From CAYUVH01 sp964448135 (GTDB lineage Bacteria; Verrucomicrobiota; Verrucomicrobiia; Limisphaerales; UBA8199), in the NCBI GenBank assembly GCA_964448135.1, contig CAYUVH010000007.1:186001-250000 (forward strand): a DNA stretch of 64,000 nucleotides, written 5' to 3'. The number at the start of each line of letters is the position of its first letter. Positions within the stretch are counted from its first letter, which is position 1. Position numbers and translations under genes: made by a program. This document shows positions 24,298 through 33,500 of the stretch, piece after piece. The notes under the pieces were generated by a model. The model was given only the letters and a program-made list of their open reading frames with translations, had not been told where the DNA came from and searched no databases.

Positions 24298-24625
24298 AAA
24301 GGGTGTTAGTTACCACAGAGCCTGAATTTCCCTCATCCCCCTTTTCGGCCGAGCGCCGTCCAAGTAGTGGACATTGGCAGGCGTCCGCCAAGCAGGGTGA
24401 TTCAAGAAAGCAAACTCCTTGCCAGAACGTAACGCCTCTTTGCCGAAAGGCGCCCTTTTATACTGCCCCGGTAACCCGCCCGTTCAGAGACGGGCGCTCC
24501 AAAAAAAGAGGCGCACCAACAGGGTGCGCCCGATTACACACGGTCGTTAAATATCGTTCGGGGTCGAACGATTGGCAAGCGGTTAACCGTGAATTCGCGC
24601 GTGACAATTTCGCGCCAAGACCGGC
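24298..24625. other. intergenic stretch with two adjacent hairpins
   Basis: No gene is seen in 328 bases. Two perfect hairpins follow each other: 24477-24496 (6-bp stem CGCCCG/CGGGCG, 8-nt loop) and 24510-24530 (8-bp stem GGCGCACC/GGTGCGCC, 5-nt loop), with A7 between them. Read on the minus strand, the second hairpin is followed by a T7 run (24507-24501), so it may terminate transcription of the YadA-like gene at 24626. Confidence 0.55.
24501..24530 (-). terminator. probable intrinsic terminator after the YadA-like gene
   Basis: On the minus strand the 8-bp stem GGCGCACC/GGTGCGCC (24530-24510, 5-nt loop) is followed within two bases by a run of seven T. It lies about 95 bases downstream of the stop codon at 24626. 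The arrangement is that of a rho-independent terminator. Confidence 0.6.
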
Positions 24626-26605
24626 CTATTCCGTCGCGTACCAATCCACATTCAAGGCCTGTCCCCAACCGCTGGCGGTATCCACCCGGATGATATTGAC
24701 CTTGAAACTCGTGGCGCTAACCGCGCGAGTGCTAATGGCGAAAGTGTCCGGATTATCATTGCCCTTGGTCATGACAAAGACCTTCGGAACCGTCGAAAAC
24801 GCCGCGGGAAATGTGATGGTAAAGGTATTCACCCCATTGGTGCCCGTTCCGACATTCGCAGTGCCGAACTGGACCCGGGATTGCACCGTGCCCCCAGGAC
24901 CGTTGCGAACGCCACCGATGACCGTCAACGCCGCGCCACTGGTGGCGTTTGTATTGATGCCCACGCCGCCGGTGGCGCGCACCACGAACTGATTGGCCGT
25001 CGTGCTGGCGAAGGGAGTGAGACTATCATCCGCCCATACAAACGCGCCGGCATGGAGCGCCTGGGCCTGGTATCCCGCGGCGAAAGAAAAATCTCCCAGC
25101 GCCTGATTGAAGCTGCCGCCCGGGATCATCGCCCCGCCGCCGAGGGCATAATTCCCCTGCCCACCGCTGATGGTGGCATTGGCTCCGCCATTTGTATTCA
25201 GCAATCCGCCACCAATGGCCGCATAGTCAGTCGTCGCCCGGTTGCCAACGCCGCCGGCGATGGTCGCATAAAAGTTCGCCGTAACGCGATTGGCCGAACC
25301 GCCACCGATGACCGAACCCTGGCCCAGATTCGTGTTGCCGTAGCCGCCAGCCACGACGCCAAAGTCGCCATCCACAAAATTCACCGCCCCGCCGCCGATG
25401 GACGCCAGGCTGGCGCTTACAATATTATTGCTGCCGCCCACGATGACCGACGAAGGCGAGCCGGTGGAAATCACATTCGCGTGTCCGCCACTGACGGTGG
25501 CGTGATCGGAAAACGGAAAGATTGCGTCATATTCGCCGCCGCCAATCGTGGCGCTGGCGGAATTGGAATAGATCCCGTTCACTCCGCCGCCTGCGAGCGT
25601 GGCGAAGGGCGAGTTCGGCATGATGAAGTTTTGATCGCCGCCGCCGAGAACCGTCGCAATGGAATTGGAGCTGATGAGATTTTGATATCCGCCGCCAATA
25701 AAGGCCCCTCCGGAATTTTGTCCGACCGAATTGCCCAGGCCGCTCACGATCACACTGTATTTGGAGTTCACCGCAATCGAATTCGCCAGTCCTCCGGCCA
25801 CGACTCCAAAATCCGAGCGAATGGAGTTCGAAGCATTGGAGGGGATGCCGAGCACTCCCGCGCTGTAATTGGTCGCGCCCCCGCCGCCGATGGCGGCGCC
25901 GACGATCCCGGGTTGAACAAAGTTGGGAGCGCCCCCGGCAATGAAATTCGGCGCGCCCGCGGAATTGGGCTCGATTCGCAAGGCGCGCGTGGCGTTGGCC
26001 TTTACCTCCAGCGGCTGGTTGTCCGTGGTTCCCAAATAATTCGCGCCTGCTGTCGTCCCGGCATTGCCATTGAGCGTCCACGCCAGCGCCGCCGCGGAGG
26101 CGTTGGTCCACACGAGGGTCGATCCATTATAGACCAGCGCCTGCCCCGCCCCCGGAGCTCCGGGCGTATTGAGTTGTGAAGCGGATACGGCACCGGCGCC
26201 CACGGCGGTCGCGGTTCCTGCGTTCGACGCATATATCGCATAGGGCGACGGGGTGATTCTTTGCCGCGTGCTTAGCAGCGTGAAAGTCACCGGCACACCA
26301 TTCGAGCGAACGCCGATTTCGAGCCAGCGATCGGGGCCGGTAAACACGCCAGCGCCAAAATCGAGGCTCACGGTGAAAAGCCCGTTCGTGACGCTCACGG
26401 CGGAATTGGTGAGCGTGGCCCCCTGCTGCGAACCACCCGAGGCGGCGTTGAATACCGCAAACTGAAAATCGTAATTCCCCGCCGCCGGGCCAGTGGTGCC
26501 GTTCAAACGGCCCTGGTAAGTCCAAATCGTGGTCTGCGCGTTTCCGGCGGCCATGCCTGCCAGGAGGGCCGCCATTCCGAGAAGCTGGGTGGTGCAAAGT
26601 TTCAT
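24626..26605 (-). CDS. secreted YadA-head-like repeat protein with C-terminal H-type-lectin-like domain
   Basis: 659 residues from the ATG at 26605 (MKLCTTQLLGMAALLAGMAA, signal peptide). Residues about 25-130 form a beta-rich N-terminal domain (WTYQGRLNGTTGPAAGNYDF). The middle (about 235-520) has roughly 15 short repeats of the form 'SxIGGGxxNxxxxNxxxATIAGG', like the left-handed beta-roll of YadA/Hia heads. The final 65 residues (FPAAFSTVPKVFVMTKG ... LNVDWYATE) resemble an H-type lectin sandwich. No YadA membrane anchor is present, so it is not a classical trimeric autotransporter. It is probably an adhesive surface or extracellular fibre. Confidence 0.72.
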   Translation of the reverse strand: MKLCTTQLLGMAALLAGMAAGNAQTTIWTYQGRLNGTTGPAAGNYDFQFAVFNAASGGSQQGATLTNSAVSVTNGLFTVSLDFGAGVFTGPDRWLEIGVRSNGVPVTFTLLSTRQRITPSPYAIYASNAGTATAVGAGAVSASQLNTPGAPGAGQALVYNGSTLVWTNASAAALAWTLNGNAGTTAGANYLGTTDNQPLEVKANATRALRIEPNSAGAPNFIAGGAPNFVQPGIVGAAIGGGGATNYSAGVLGIPSNASNSIRSDFGVVAGGLANSIAVNSKYSVIVSGLGNSVGQNSGGAFIGGGYQNLISSNSIATVLGGGDQNFIMPNSPFATLAGGGVNGIYSNSASATIGGGEYDAIFPFSDHATVSGGHANVISTGSPSSVIVGGSNNIVSASLASIGGGAVNFVDGDFGVVAGGYGNTNLGQGSVIGGGSANRVTANFYATIAGGVGNRATTDYAAIGGGLLNTNGGANATISGGQGNYALGGGAMIPGGSFNQALGDFSFAAGYQAQALHAGAFVWADDSLTPFASTTANQFVVRATGGVGINTNATSGAALTVIGGVRNGPGGTVQSRVQFGTANVGTGTNGVNTFTITFPAAFSTVPKVFVMTKGNDNPDTFAISTRAVSATSFKVNIIRVDTASGWGQALNVDWYATE

Positions 26606-26684
26606 GTGAGTTGGTTTTGGGTCAGCCTTCCTTAACATCATTTTCCGCGAAGGTCAAACGGACGAAGGAAAGACAACCTGTGCC

Positions 26685-28505
26685 CTACTCCGCATTCGCC
26701 TTGGACAATCTCTCATCCAGATTCCACGCCGCGCTGATCAATCCCAGGTGAGTCAGCGCCTGCGGGAAATTGCCCAAATGTTCGCCGCGCAAGCCCAGCT
26801 CCTCGCCATACAATCCCAGGTGATTCGCATAACCGAGCGCTTTCTCAAAGATGAACCGCGCTTGTTTGAGGTCGCCACCGCGCGCCAGGCATTCCACATA
26901 CCAGAACGAGCACATGGAAAAGGTCCCTTCGCGGCCCGGGAGCCCATCCTGGCCCCCCGTCAAAACCTGATACCGATAAACCAGTGAATCCTCCACCAGC
27001 GCCTTGCCCAAGGTTTCCATGTGCGCGCGCCAGCGTGGATCGGCCGGGCTGATGAATTTCACCATGGGCATGAGCAGGCTCGAAGCGTCCACTGTTTTGC
27101 TGCCTTTGAACTGCACGAACGCCCGCAACTTTGGATTCCAAAACTTTTCGTAAATGTCCGTGAAAATCCGGTCGCGCACACGAATCCAGCGCGCCAGCGG
27201 CGCGGGAAATGACCGGTCCCGCGCCAGCCGGATGCCGCGATCCACCGCCACCCAGCAGAGCACGCGCGAGTACAAAAACGACTTCGGCCCGCCGCGGACT
27301 TCCCAGATGCTGTCGTCCGGTTTCTGCCAATTTCCGCACACCCAATCCACCAACCGCTGAAGGTTCATCCAGAAATCGTACGAGATCGCCTTTGCGTGCT
27401 GGTTGTAAATAAAGACGGAGTCCAGCAGCTCGCCGTAAATGTCCAATTGCAATTGATTGGAGGCATCGTTGCCGATGCGCACCGGGCGCGACCCGTGATA
27501 GCCGACCAGATGTTTCAGCTCCCGCTCCGGCAAACGATGTCCGCCATCAATTCCATACACCACCTGCAAAGGCCCCGATGCCGCCGTCTCGCGGCAGCGT
27601 TGCTCAATCCACCCCATGAAAGCTTCGGCCTCCTCCGTGTAGCCCAGCCGCATCAAGGCGTATAAGGTAAATGACGCGTCCCGCACCCAGGTGAAGCGAT
27701 AATCCCAATTTCGCGATCCGCCCAACTCCTCCGGCAATCCAAACGTCGGCGCCGCCACGATGGAGCCGAAGCGTTGCGAAGTAAGCAGCTTTAACGTCAG
27801 TGCCGAGCGATTCACCATTTCCCGCCAGCGCCCGCGATATTTGGAGCGCGCGACCCAGTGCAGCCAGAAATTCATCGTCTCCTTGAACGCCTCCGAGGAA
27901 TAATCCGGCTGGGCGGACGGCGATTCTTCTCCCGCTGCCACCGCCTCCAGAATGAACGAGGCCGTCTGACCTGCCTTCAGTCTGAACTCCGCCACCACAT
28001 CACCCTCCACCACCTGCACCGGCACGCTCGAACGCAACCGCACCACCGTCCGATCCTTGCCCTTCGACTCAAAAACAATTTCGCCTTTTCGCTTCTCCAC
28101 CCGGTGCCCGGCGCGCCCGTAATCGAAGCGCGGCGCGCAAACCATGCGTATCGGGATGTCGCCGCGCACCGCCTTGACGCGCCGCACCAGCGCATGATGG
28201 TGTCCCAGGTGCTGGATCGGCATGTAATCCGAAATCTCCGCCACGCCGTCCGCCGACATGAACCGCGTCAGCAGCATGTTGGTGTCGGGAAAATAAAGCT
28301 GCCGGCGCTTGAAGAGTTCGGCGCACGCGGGAGAGATTTGAAACCGCCCGCCCTTCTCCAGATCCAGCAGCGCCGCAAAAATCGTGGGCGAATCGAATCG
28401 GGGAAAGCACATGAAATCCACCGTGCCATCCATCGCCACCAGCGCCGCCGTGTGGAGATCACCAATTACGCCGTGGTTTTCGATGGGTTGGACATCCATG
28501 CACAA
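26685..28505 (-). CDS. glycoside hydrolase family 15 (glucoamylase/trehalase-like)
   Basis: 606 residues. The N-terminal beta domain opens IENHGVIGDLHTAALVAMDG, the hallmark start of bacterial GH15 proteins, followed by an (alpha/alpha)6 barrel with NWDYRFTWVRDASFTLYA (about 257-275) and DDSIWEVRGGPKSF, where the catalytic Glu lies (about residue 400). GEELGLRGEHLGNFPQALTH near the end carries the catalytic-base region. No signal peptide is present, so it is probably cytoplasmic, hydrolysing alpha-glucans or trehalose to glucose. A second in-frame ATG lies two codons downstream. Confidence 0.9.
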   Translation of the reverse strand: MCMDVQPIENHGVIGDLHTAALVAMDGTVDFMCFPRFDSPTIFAALLDLEKGGRFQISPACAELFKRRQLYFPDTNMLLTRFMSADGVAEISDYMPIQHLGHHHALVRRVKAVRGDIPIRMVCAPRFDYGRAGHRVEKRKGEIVFESKGKDRTVVRLRSSVPVQVVEGDVVAEFRLKAGQTASFILEAVAAGEESPSAQPDYSSEAFKETMNFWLHWVARSKYRGRWREMVNRSALTLKLLTSQRFGSIVAAPTFGLPEELGGSRNWDYRFTWVRDASFTLYALMRLGYTEEAEAFMGWIEQRCRETAASGPLQVVYGIDGGHRLPERELKHLVGYHGSRPVRIGNDASNQLQLDIYGELLDSVFIYNQHAKAISYDFWMNLQRLVDWVCGNWQKPDDSIWEVRGGPKSFLYSRVLCWVAVDRGIRLARDRSFPAPLARWIRVRDRIFTDIYEKFWNPKLRAFVQFKGSKTVDASSLLMPMVKFISPADPRWRAHMETLGKALVEDSLVYRYQVLTGGQDGLPGREGTFSMCSFWYVECLARGGDLKQARFIFEKALGYANHLGLYGEELGLRGEHLGNFPQALTHLGLISAAWNLDERLSKANAE

Positions 28506-28587
28506 ACGTAAATCACCCGGGCGCTTCCTTCAAATCGTCCCACGAAAGAAAATGTACCATTGCCCCCTTCCCGGTAACGTCCCGAGA

Positions 28588-31365
28588 TTATGGTTTGCTC
28601 AATCGGTAAAACCGGCTGCTGCCATCGGGTACCACGGTCACGCGGTTTTGCCCGTTGGTGAACTGCACCGGCGCCGCCACGTTCGTCCAACTCCCCGAAC
28701 TCATGTTCGTGGAGCTTTGCAAACCGTAACCGGCCGAGGGATATGGCCAGTTCAGCCATAGCTCTCCGCCCACCCGAGCCAGGGTCAATTGCGGGTCCTG
28801 CTCCACGCCGCGAAGTTCCAGCGCAAAACTCAGGTCGGGGCTGTTGGCGGCTAGTTGATGGATTTCCACCGCCACGACGTTGGTCCCAGCCTGAAGCAGG
28901 CTCACGGGAATGTTCGTGCTGTAAAACTGCGTCGTCTCGTCGGCGGGCAGCGCGTCCGTAAGAGCCAGCATCGAGTATAACGGCACACCGCCGCCCACGT
29001 TGCTGCGATAAATCTCCGTGCCGTTCAAATACACGACCCCGCCATCGTCACGCAGCAACCGCACCAGCAGCGCCTTGAACACCGACGGGTCCACGACGTT
29101 GAACGAGTGCCTGAAATAGGTCGTTGGGTATCGGCCGCTCGGATTGGGGCCGAACCCGATCACCGTGGCTTCATCGCCATCACCATAACCGAGCTGCGCC
29201 GGGCCCACCGGCCACGCGGCGTCGGAAAACGCGGAGTCCTTCCAGGTGGTGCCGGACATGGACGCTGTCACCAGATACTTCCACTGCGCATTCGTCGCCA
29301 CCAAGACTGTCGGCGTGCGGAAGCCCGCGGTCAAAACCAGGTTGGTTTCCGCAACGGTGATGGTATGCGTCACGTTTCCGCCATCCGACCATTCCTTGAA
29401 ATCGTTCGTGCGCCCCGCCAACACAGCCGGCGTGACCGCCGACACCACCCGCTTCATGCCCGGCACGCTGGGATAGGTTGCCGGTGTCGCGCCCAGCACG
29501 CCATCGAGCCGGAATTGCAGTCCGGCAGGTTCGCTGGCGAGGGTAAGCAAGCTGGTGCGCGGAAAGACATCGCGAAAGACGGTCGTGCTCCGTTGTCCTG
29601 CATCGGTCGCCGTCAGCAAGACGCGAAAGAAAACATTGGTGCCCTGTTCGCCGCGGACCGGCACGGTGAACGCCCCGTTTGTGACTCCGCTCAACGTGCC
29701 GAGGAACGGCACGGCGTGACCGCCATGCATGAACAATACCTGCCACTGAAACGCCGACGCCGGCAGCACGCCATCCTCGGCATCCGTCGCCGTCCCGCTG
29801 AACGAAACGGTTTCGCCCCCGCCATAATGGCTCGTCACCGCGGGCGTGAGGATTTGCGGCGACGGAGCCGCGTTACCCGCTGCCACATGAAGCTGGACCG
29901 GATTGCTCGTCACCGAGCCAGCCGTGTTGGTCACGATGCAACGAAACACCGCGCCGTCATCCGCCGCAGCGACGCCGCCCAGCGTGAAGGCGCTGCTCGT
30001 CGCGCCCGGAAGATTTGTGCTGCTCCGCTGCCAGCGATACGCCAGCGCTCCGGTCGCTGACGCCGTCATCTGGAATGTGGCCGACTCGCCGGGAGCGGCA
30101 CGTTGATTCATCGGCGGGACCACGATTGCCGGCGCGTTGGTCACTTGGAGTTCGGTCTTCATCAGCACGGCCACATACGGGTTCCACGATGACAGAGTGA
30201 AATAAATCGTGGTCCGGTTGTCAGTGCCGGTGGCGAACTCCCTGAACATATACGGCCCGTATTCGCCGCCCCACTCGTTGTCCCGCCCTGGGTTCTGCAC
30301 ATTGTCCACGTTGCTGAACGTCCAGTTCACATGCAGGAAACGCCCGTAGCCCAGGTCGTTCCACGGATCGAAGAGCACCTGCGACTGCGTCCACGGACCC
30401 CAGGGTTGCCGCGCCGTGCGGCACGTGATGCCGCGCGGGTTGTCGCAGTTGTAGAGCATCACCCACCGCCGGATGAATTTGTTCCACGCCACCGACAGCT
30501 CGCCGACGTATGGCTGGTCGAAGAGCGCGATGGCATTCGATTCGACGGTTGACCACAGCGGATTCCCCGCCCCGTCCAGTCCCGTGAAATAACGGAGTGC
30601 CGACGCATCGCCAATCGCATTCGCCGGCTGGAAGGCCAGCCGCACGTTGCTCGCGCGGTAAGTGCCCGAGCCGAAAATCGCCAGTCCGTCTCCTTCCGCC
30701 TGCGGAAAGCCTGGCCAGTCGTGCAGGTTTAACTTATTCACGCTCACGTTGATGAAGTAATTGGTCGAAAACGTGTAGAGCAGTTGAAAGTTTTGTCCGT
30801 TGTCCGAAGACATCGCCACCACCGAGCGGCCCATGGTCACCGTCGCGGAATGATCGGTCGAATGATACAGATACATCCGGTTGCTCACGCTCACCCCGTC
30901 CAGCGGCACCGCGTATGAACCTTGGGTGATCCCGGGAATCGTGATGGGCCGCCACACGTTCGGCGAGTTGGTGAGAAAGGTCAGTGAAATCCCATCCTCG
31001 GGATCCGTGTCCGTCGTGAACGCCAGCGGATCGCGATCTCCCGCCACCCCTCCCTGCGTGTCCCCGAACACCACATACGTTCGCCCGTTGTGCGAAAACG
31101 GCACGCCCAGGTCGCTGCCGGTGATGCCGTAGCGCGACTGGGTCTGATTCGCCGTCGGCGTGAGCCATTGGAAATCCTTGTCGCCGATGAGCTGCTCGAT
31201 CTTCCGCGTGGAACCAGTAACGTAATATACGTCGGCAGGCACAGTTGGATTGATCGCCGCGCCCGCGACCGTGTCCACGCCCGCGGAAACGACCAACCCA
31301 AGCGCAACCCACCGAATGCCATGCCGCCAGGCGTGCGAAAGGAGTTGGCATGGGACGTGAATCAT
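28588..31365 (-). CDS. secreted DUF4185-like protein with Ig-like domains
   Basis: 925 residues from the ATG at 31365 (MIHVPCQLLSHAWRHGIRWV; signal-like helix). Residues about 45-385 match the DUF4185 type of five-blade propeller found in glycosidase-like secreted proteins (GSDLGVPFSHNGRTYVVFGD, RWVMLYNCDNPRG, NEWGGEYGPYMFREF). An Ig-like domain (about 395-475, APGESATFQMTASATGALAY), further beta domains and the end module SSRFYRLSKP follow. The substrate is unknown. It is divergent from the ROK kinase gene. Confidence 0.78.
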   Translation of the reverse strand: MIHVPCQLLSHAWRHGIRWVALGLVVSAGVDTVAGAAINPTVPADVYYVTGSTRKIEQLIGDKDFQWLTPTANQTQSRYGITGSDLGVPFSHNGRTYVVFGDTQGGVAGDRDPLAFTTDTDPEDGISLTFLTNSPNVWRPITIPGITQGSYAVPLDGVSVSNRMYLYHSTDHSATVTMGRSVVAMSSDNGQNFQLLYTFSTNYFINVSVNKLNLHDWPGFPQAEGDGLAIFGSGTYRASNVRLAFQPANAIGDASALRYFTGLDGAGNPLWSTVESNAIALFDQPYVGELSVAWNKFIRRWVMLYNCDNPRGITCRTARQPWGPWTQSQVLFDPWNDLGYGRFLHVNWTFSNVDNVQNPGRDNEWGGEYGPYMFREFATGTDNRTTIYFTLSSWNPYVAVLMKTELQVTNAPAIVVPPMNQRAAPGESATFQMTASATGALAYRWQRSSTNLPGATSSAFTLGGVAAADDGAVFRCIVTNTAGSVTSNPVQLHVAAGNAAPSPQILTPAVTSHYGGGETVSFSGTATDAEDGVLPASAFQWQVLFMHGGHAVPFLGTLSGVTNGAFTVPVRGEQGTNVFFRVLLTATDAGQRSTTVFRDVFPRTSLLTLASEPAGLQFRLDGVLGATPATYPSVPGMKRVVSAVTPAVLAGRTNDFKEWSDGGNVTHTITVAETNLVLTAGFRTPTVLVATNAQWKYLVTASMSGTTWKDSAFSDAAWPVGPAQLGYGDGDEATVIGFGPNPSGRYPTTYFRHSFNVVDPSVFKALLVRLLRDDGGVVYLNGTEIYRSNVGGGVPLYSMLALTDALPADETTQFYSTNIPVSLLQAGTNVVAVEIHQLAANSPDLSFALELRGVEQDPQLTLARVGGELWLNWPYPSAGYGLQSSTNMSSGSWTNVAAPVQFTNGQNRVTVVPDGSSRFYRLSKP

Positions 31366-31425
31366 TGCCCGGCCATCATCGCACAACGGCGTTGGCTTTA
31401 CACGCCTACCGTCGGCTGCAATTCT

Positions 31426-32535
31426 TTGCCCGCATTGGACCCGTTGAACCAGGATCACATTGTTCTGACGCTGGACGCCGGCGGCACCAGCCTGCGCTTC
31501 TGCGCCATGCGCGGCGGCCGCCCCATCACGGAAACCATCGTGCTGCCCACGCAGGGGGAAAATCTCGGATTATGCCTGGCGAACATCGTGAGCGGCTTCG
31601 TCCGGGTCCGTGGGCTTTGTCCCGCGCAGCCGGCGGCGATCAGCTTCGCGTTTCCCGGCCCGGCGGATTTTCCCAACGGCATCATCGGCGACCTCGGCAA
31701 CCTGCCCGGATTCCGCGGGGGTGTGGCGCTGGGACCGATGCTGGAGGACAAATTCGGCATCCCGGTTTTCATCAACAACGACGGGGACCTTTTCACGCTG
31801 GGCGAAAGCATCGCGGGTCTGTTGCCCCAGACGAACGCGCTGCTCGAAAAGGCGGGTTCTCCCAAACGATTCCAGAATTTGCTCGGGGTGACGCTGGGCA
31901 CGGGCTTCGGCGGCGGGATCGTGCGCGGTGGCGAATTGTTTCTGGGAGACAACTCACTGGCCGGCGAGGTGTGGTTGCTGCGGAACAAACTGCATCCGAA
32001 GACAAACGCGGAGGAAAGTATCAGCATACGCGCGGTGCGCCGCGTTTACGCGGAGCGGGCGGGAATCCCCTTTGCGTCCGCGCCCGAGCCGAAGGACATT
32101 TTTGAAATCGGCATGGGCCGAGCCAGCGGAAATCGCCAGGCAGCGGTCGAGGCTTTCCGATGCCTGGGCGAAGCCACCGGGGACGCCGTGGCCCAGGCAG
32201 CCACGCTGGTGGATGGATTGGTGGTGATCGGCGGTGGACTGGCAAACGCTTGGCCACTGTTTCTGCCCGCGTTGATGTCGGAACTCAACGCGAACTTCCG
32301 TGATTTTGGCGGGCAGGAATATCGCCGGCTCACGGCGATGGCTTACAATCTCGAGGAACCCGCGGAACGGGAGGCTTTTCTGCGCGGCGAAGCCAAAGAA
32401 ATCGTGGTGCCGCAGAGCCCCAGAAAAGTCATGTACGATCCGCAGCCGCGCATCGGCGTGGGGATGTCGCGGCTGGGCACGAGCGAAGCCGTCGCGACGG
32501 GCGCGTACGCGTTTGCGCTGCAAAAACTGAAATGA
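31426..32535 (+). CDS. ROK family sugar kinase/regulator-type protein
   Basis: About 369 residues if the TTG at 31426 is used; TTG codons at 31435 and 31444 are also possible and no ATG fits, so the start is unsure. The ATP-phosphate motif HIVLTLDAGGTSLRFCAM is at the N-terminus. AAISFAFPGPADF, VFINNDGDLFTLGE and LLGVTLGTGFGGGIVRGGEL follow, as in ROK glucokinases and fructokinases. The Zn-binding CxCGxxGCxE motif after the catalytic region is absent (GEVWLLRNKLHPKTNAEES instead). It probably phosphorylates a hexose. It is convergent with the PfkB gene, with four bases between ends. Confidence 0.8.
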   Translation: MPALDPLNQDHIVLTLDAGGTSLRFCAMRGGRPITETIVLPTQGENLGLCLANIVSGFVRVRGLCPAQPAAISFAFPGPADFPNGIIGDLGNLPGFRGGVALGPMLEDKFGIPVFINNDGDLFTLGESIAGLLPQTNALLEKAGSPKRFQNLLGVTLGTGFGGGIVRGGELFLGDNSLAGEVWLLRNKLHPKTNAEESISIRAVRRVYAERAGIPFASAPEPKDIFEIGMGRASGNRQAAVEAFRCLGEATGDAVAQAATLVDGLVVIGGGLANAWPLFLPALMSELNANFRDFGGQEYRRLTAMAYNLEEPAEREAFLRGEAKEIVVPQSPRKVMYDPQPRIGVGMSRLGTSEAVATGAYAFALQKLK

Positions 32536-32539
32536 CCGC

Positions 32540-33499
32540 CTAATGCGGTTTGGGCACAGCCGCGATTTCCGCGCGAACTCCGCGTCCAATCGCCGAAAAA
32601 TCCGTTCGCTCCCGAAACGCAGCCGGCAGAAACGGCATGGCGCCGGGCTGCGAACAAACATATCCGGCGACATCGGCGGCGAAGCGGTGCACTTCGTCGA
32701 GATCCTTCTTCATCAACAGCCCAACGGCCAGCGCCGCGGAAAAGGAATCTCCGGCGCCGACGGTATCGACAATTTTCACCGGGCGCGGTCTTTGTTCGGA
32801 CCAGTCGCCGCCTGAATAAATCAGGCTGCCGCGGCTGCCGCGCGTCAGCGCCACGACCCGTAAACTAAACGTGCGCGCCAGCTGGATGATCGCCTCGGGA
32901 ACCGAGCCGGCCAGGCTGAACATCTGCGACAGCACCGACAGTTCGTCGTCATTTAGTTTGAGGACGTTGGCCAGGCGCAACGAGGCCTCGATGACTTCCC
33001 GCGAATAGAATGGCTGGCGGAGATTGACGTCGAACAGCCGCAGTGAATTTCCCGACGCCGCTGCCAATAGCCGGTGGATGGTTTGCCGGGCGACCGGGCT
33101 TCGTTGCGCGAGACTGCCGAAGCAGATCGCGTCGGCCTGTCGCATGGCGGCGAGCGCGGACGGCGCCGGGGCCAGGCAATCCCAGGCGGCATTTTCGCGC
33201 ACGGCAAACAGGGGGCTGCCGGACGCGTCCAAAGTCACATCCACGAGGCCGGTCGGCACTTCGTCGTCCACCTGGATGGCCTCGGTGGAAAGCCCGAAGG
33301 ATTGGAAACGGGCGAGAATTTCCTGGCCCATGCGGTCGCCGCCGACCCGCGAAACGACGACCGCGCGCGCGCCAAGATTGTAGGCGTGGAACGCGAAGTT
33401 CGAGGGCGCCCCGCCCAATTGGCGGCCGGCGGGCAGCAAGTCCCACAGCAACTCGCCGATGCCCACGACCAACGGGCGCACTGATTCAAACGCGGACAT
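32540..33499 (-). CDS. PfkB family carbohydrate kinase, probable fructokinase
   Basis: 319 residues. The N-terminal PfkB signature region is GELLWDLLPAGRQLGGAPSN (about 17-36), followed by AFHAYNLGARAVVVSRVGGD, where the 'GGAPxNxAxxxxxLG' pattern is typical of fructokinases. The C-terminal signature DTVGAGDSFSAALAVGLL (about 243-260) has the catalytic Asp in GAGD. It probably makes fructose-6-phosphate from imported fructose in the cytoplasm. Its ATG starts one base after the stop codon of the sugar porter gene, so it is the last gene of the fructan operon. Confidence 0.9.
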   Translation of the reverse strand: MSAFESVRPLVVGIGELLWDLLPAGRQLGGAPSNFAFHAYNLGARAVVVSRVGGDRMGQEILARFQSFGLSTEAIQVDDEVPTGLVDVTLDASGSPLFAVRENAAWDCLAPAPSALAAMRQADAICFGSLAQRSPVARQTIHRLLAAASGNSLRLFDVNLRQPFYSREVIEASLRLANVLKLNDDELSVLSQMFSLAGSVPEAIIQLARTFSLRVVALTRGSRGSLIYSGGDWSEQRPRPVKIVDTVGAGDSFSAALAVGLLMKKDLDEVHRFAADVAGYVCSQPGAMPFLPAAFRERTDFSAIGRGVRAEIAAVPKPH

Positions 33500-33500
33500 G

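Noticed and set aside
31350..32105. ATG at 31350 with a strong AGGAG site as start of the ROK gene
   Set aside because: It is in a different reading frame from the ROK motifs (DAGGTS, GTGFGGG) and lies inside the divergent DUF4185-like gene.
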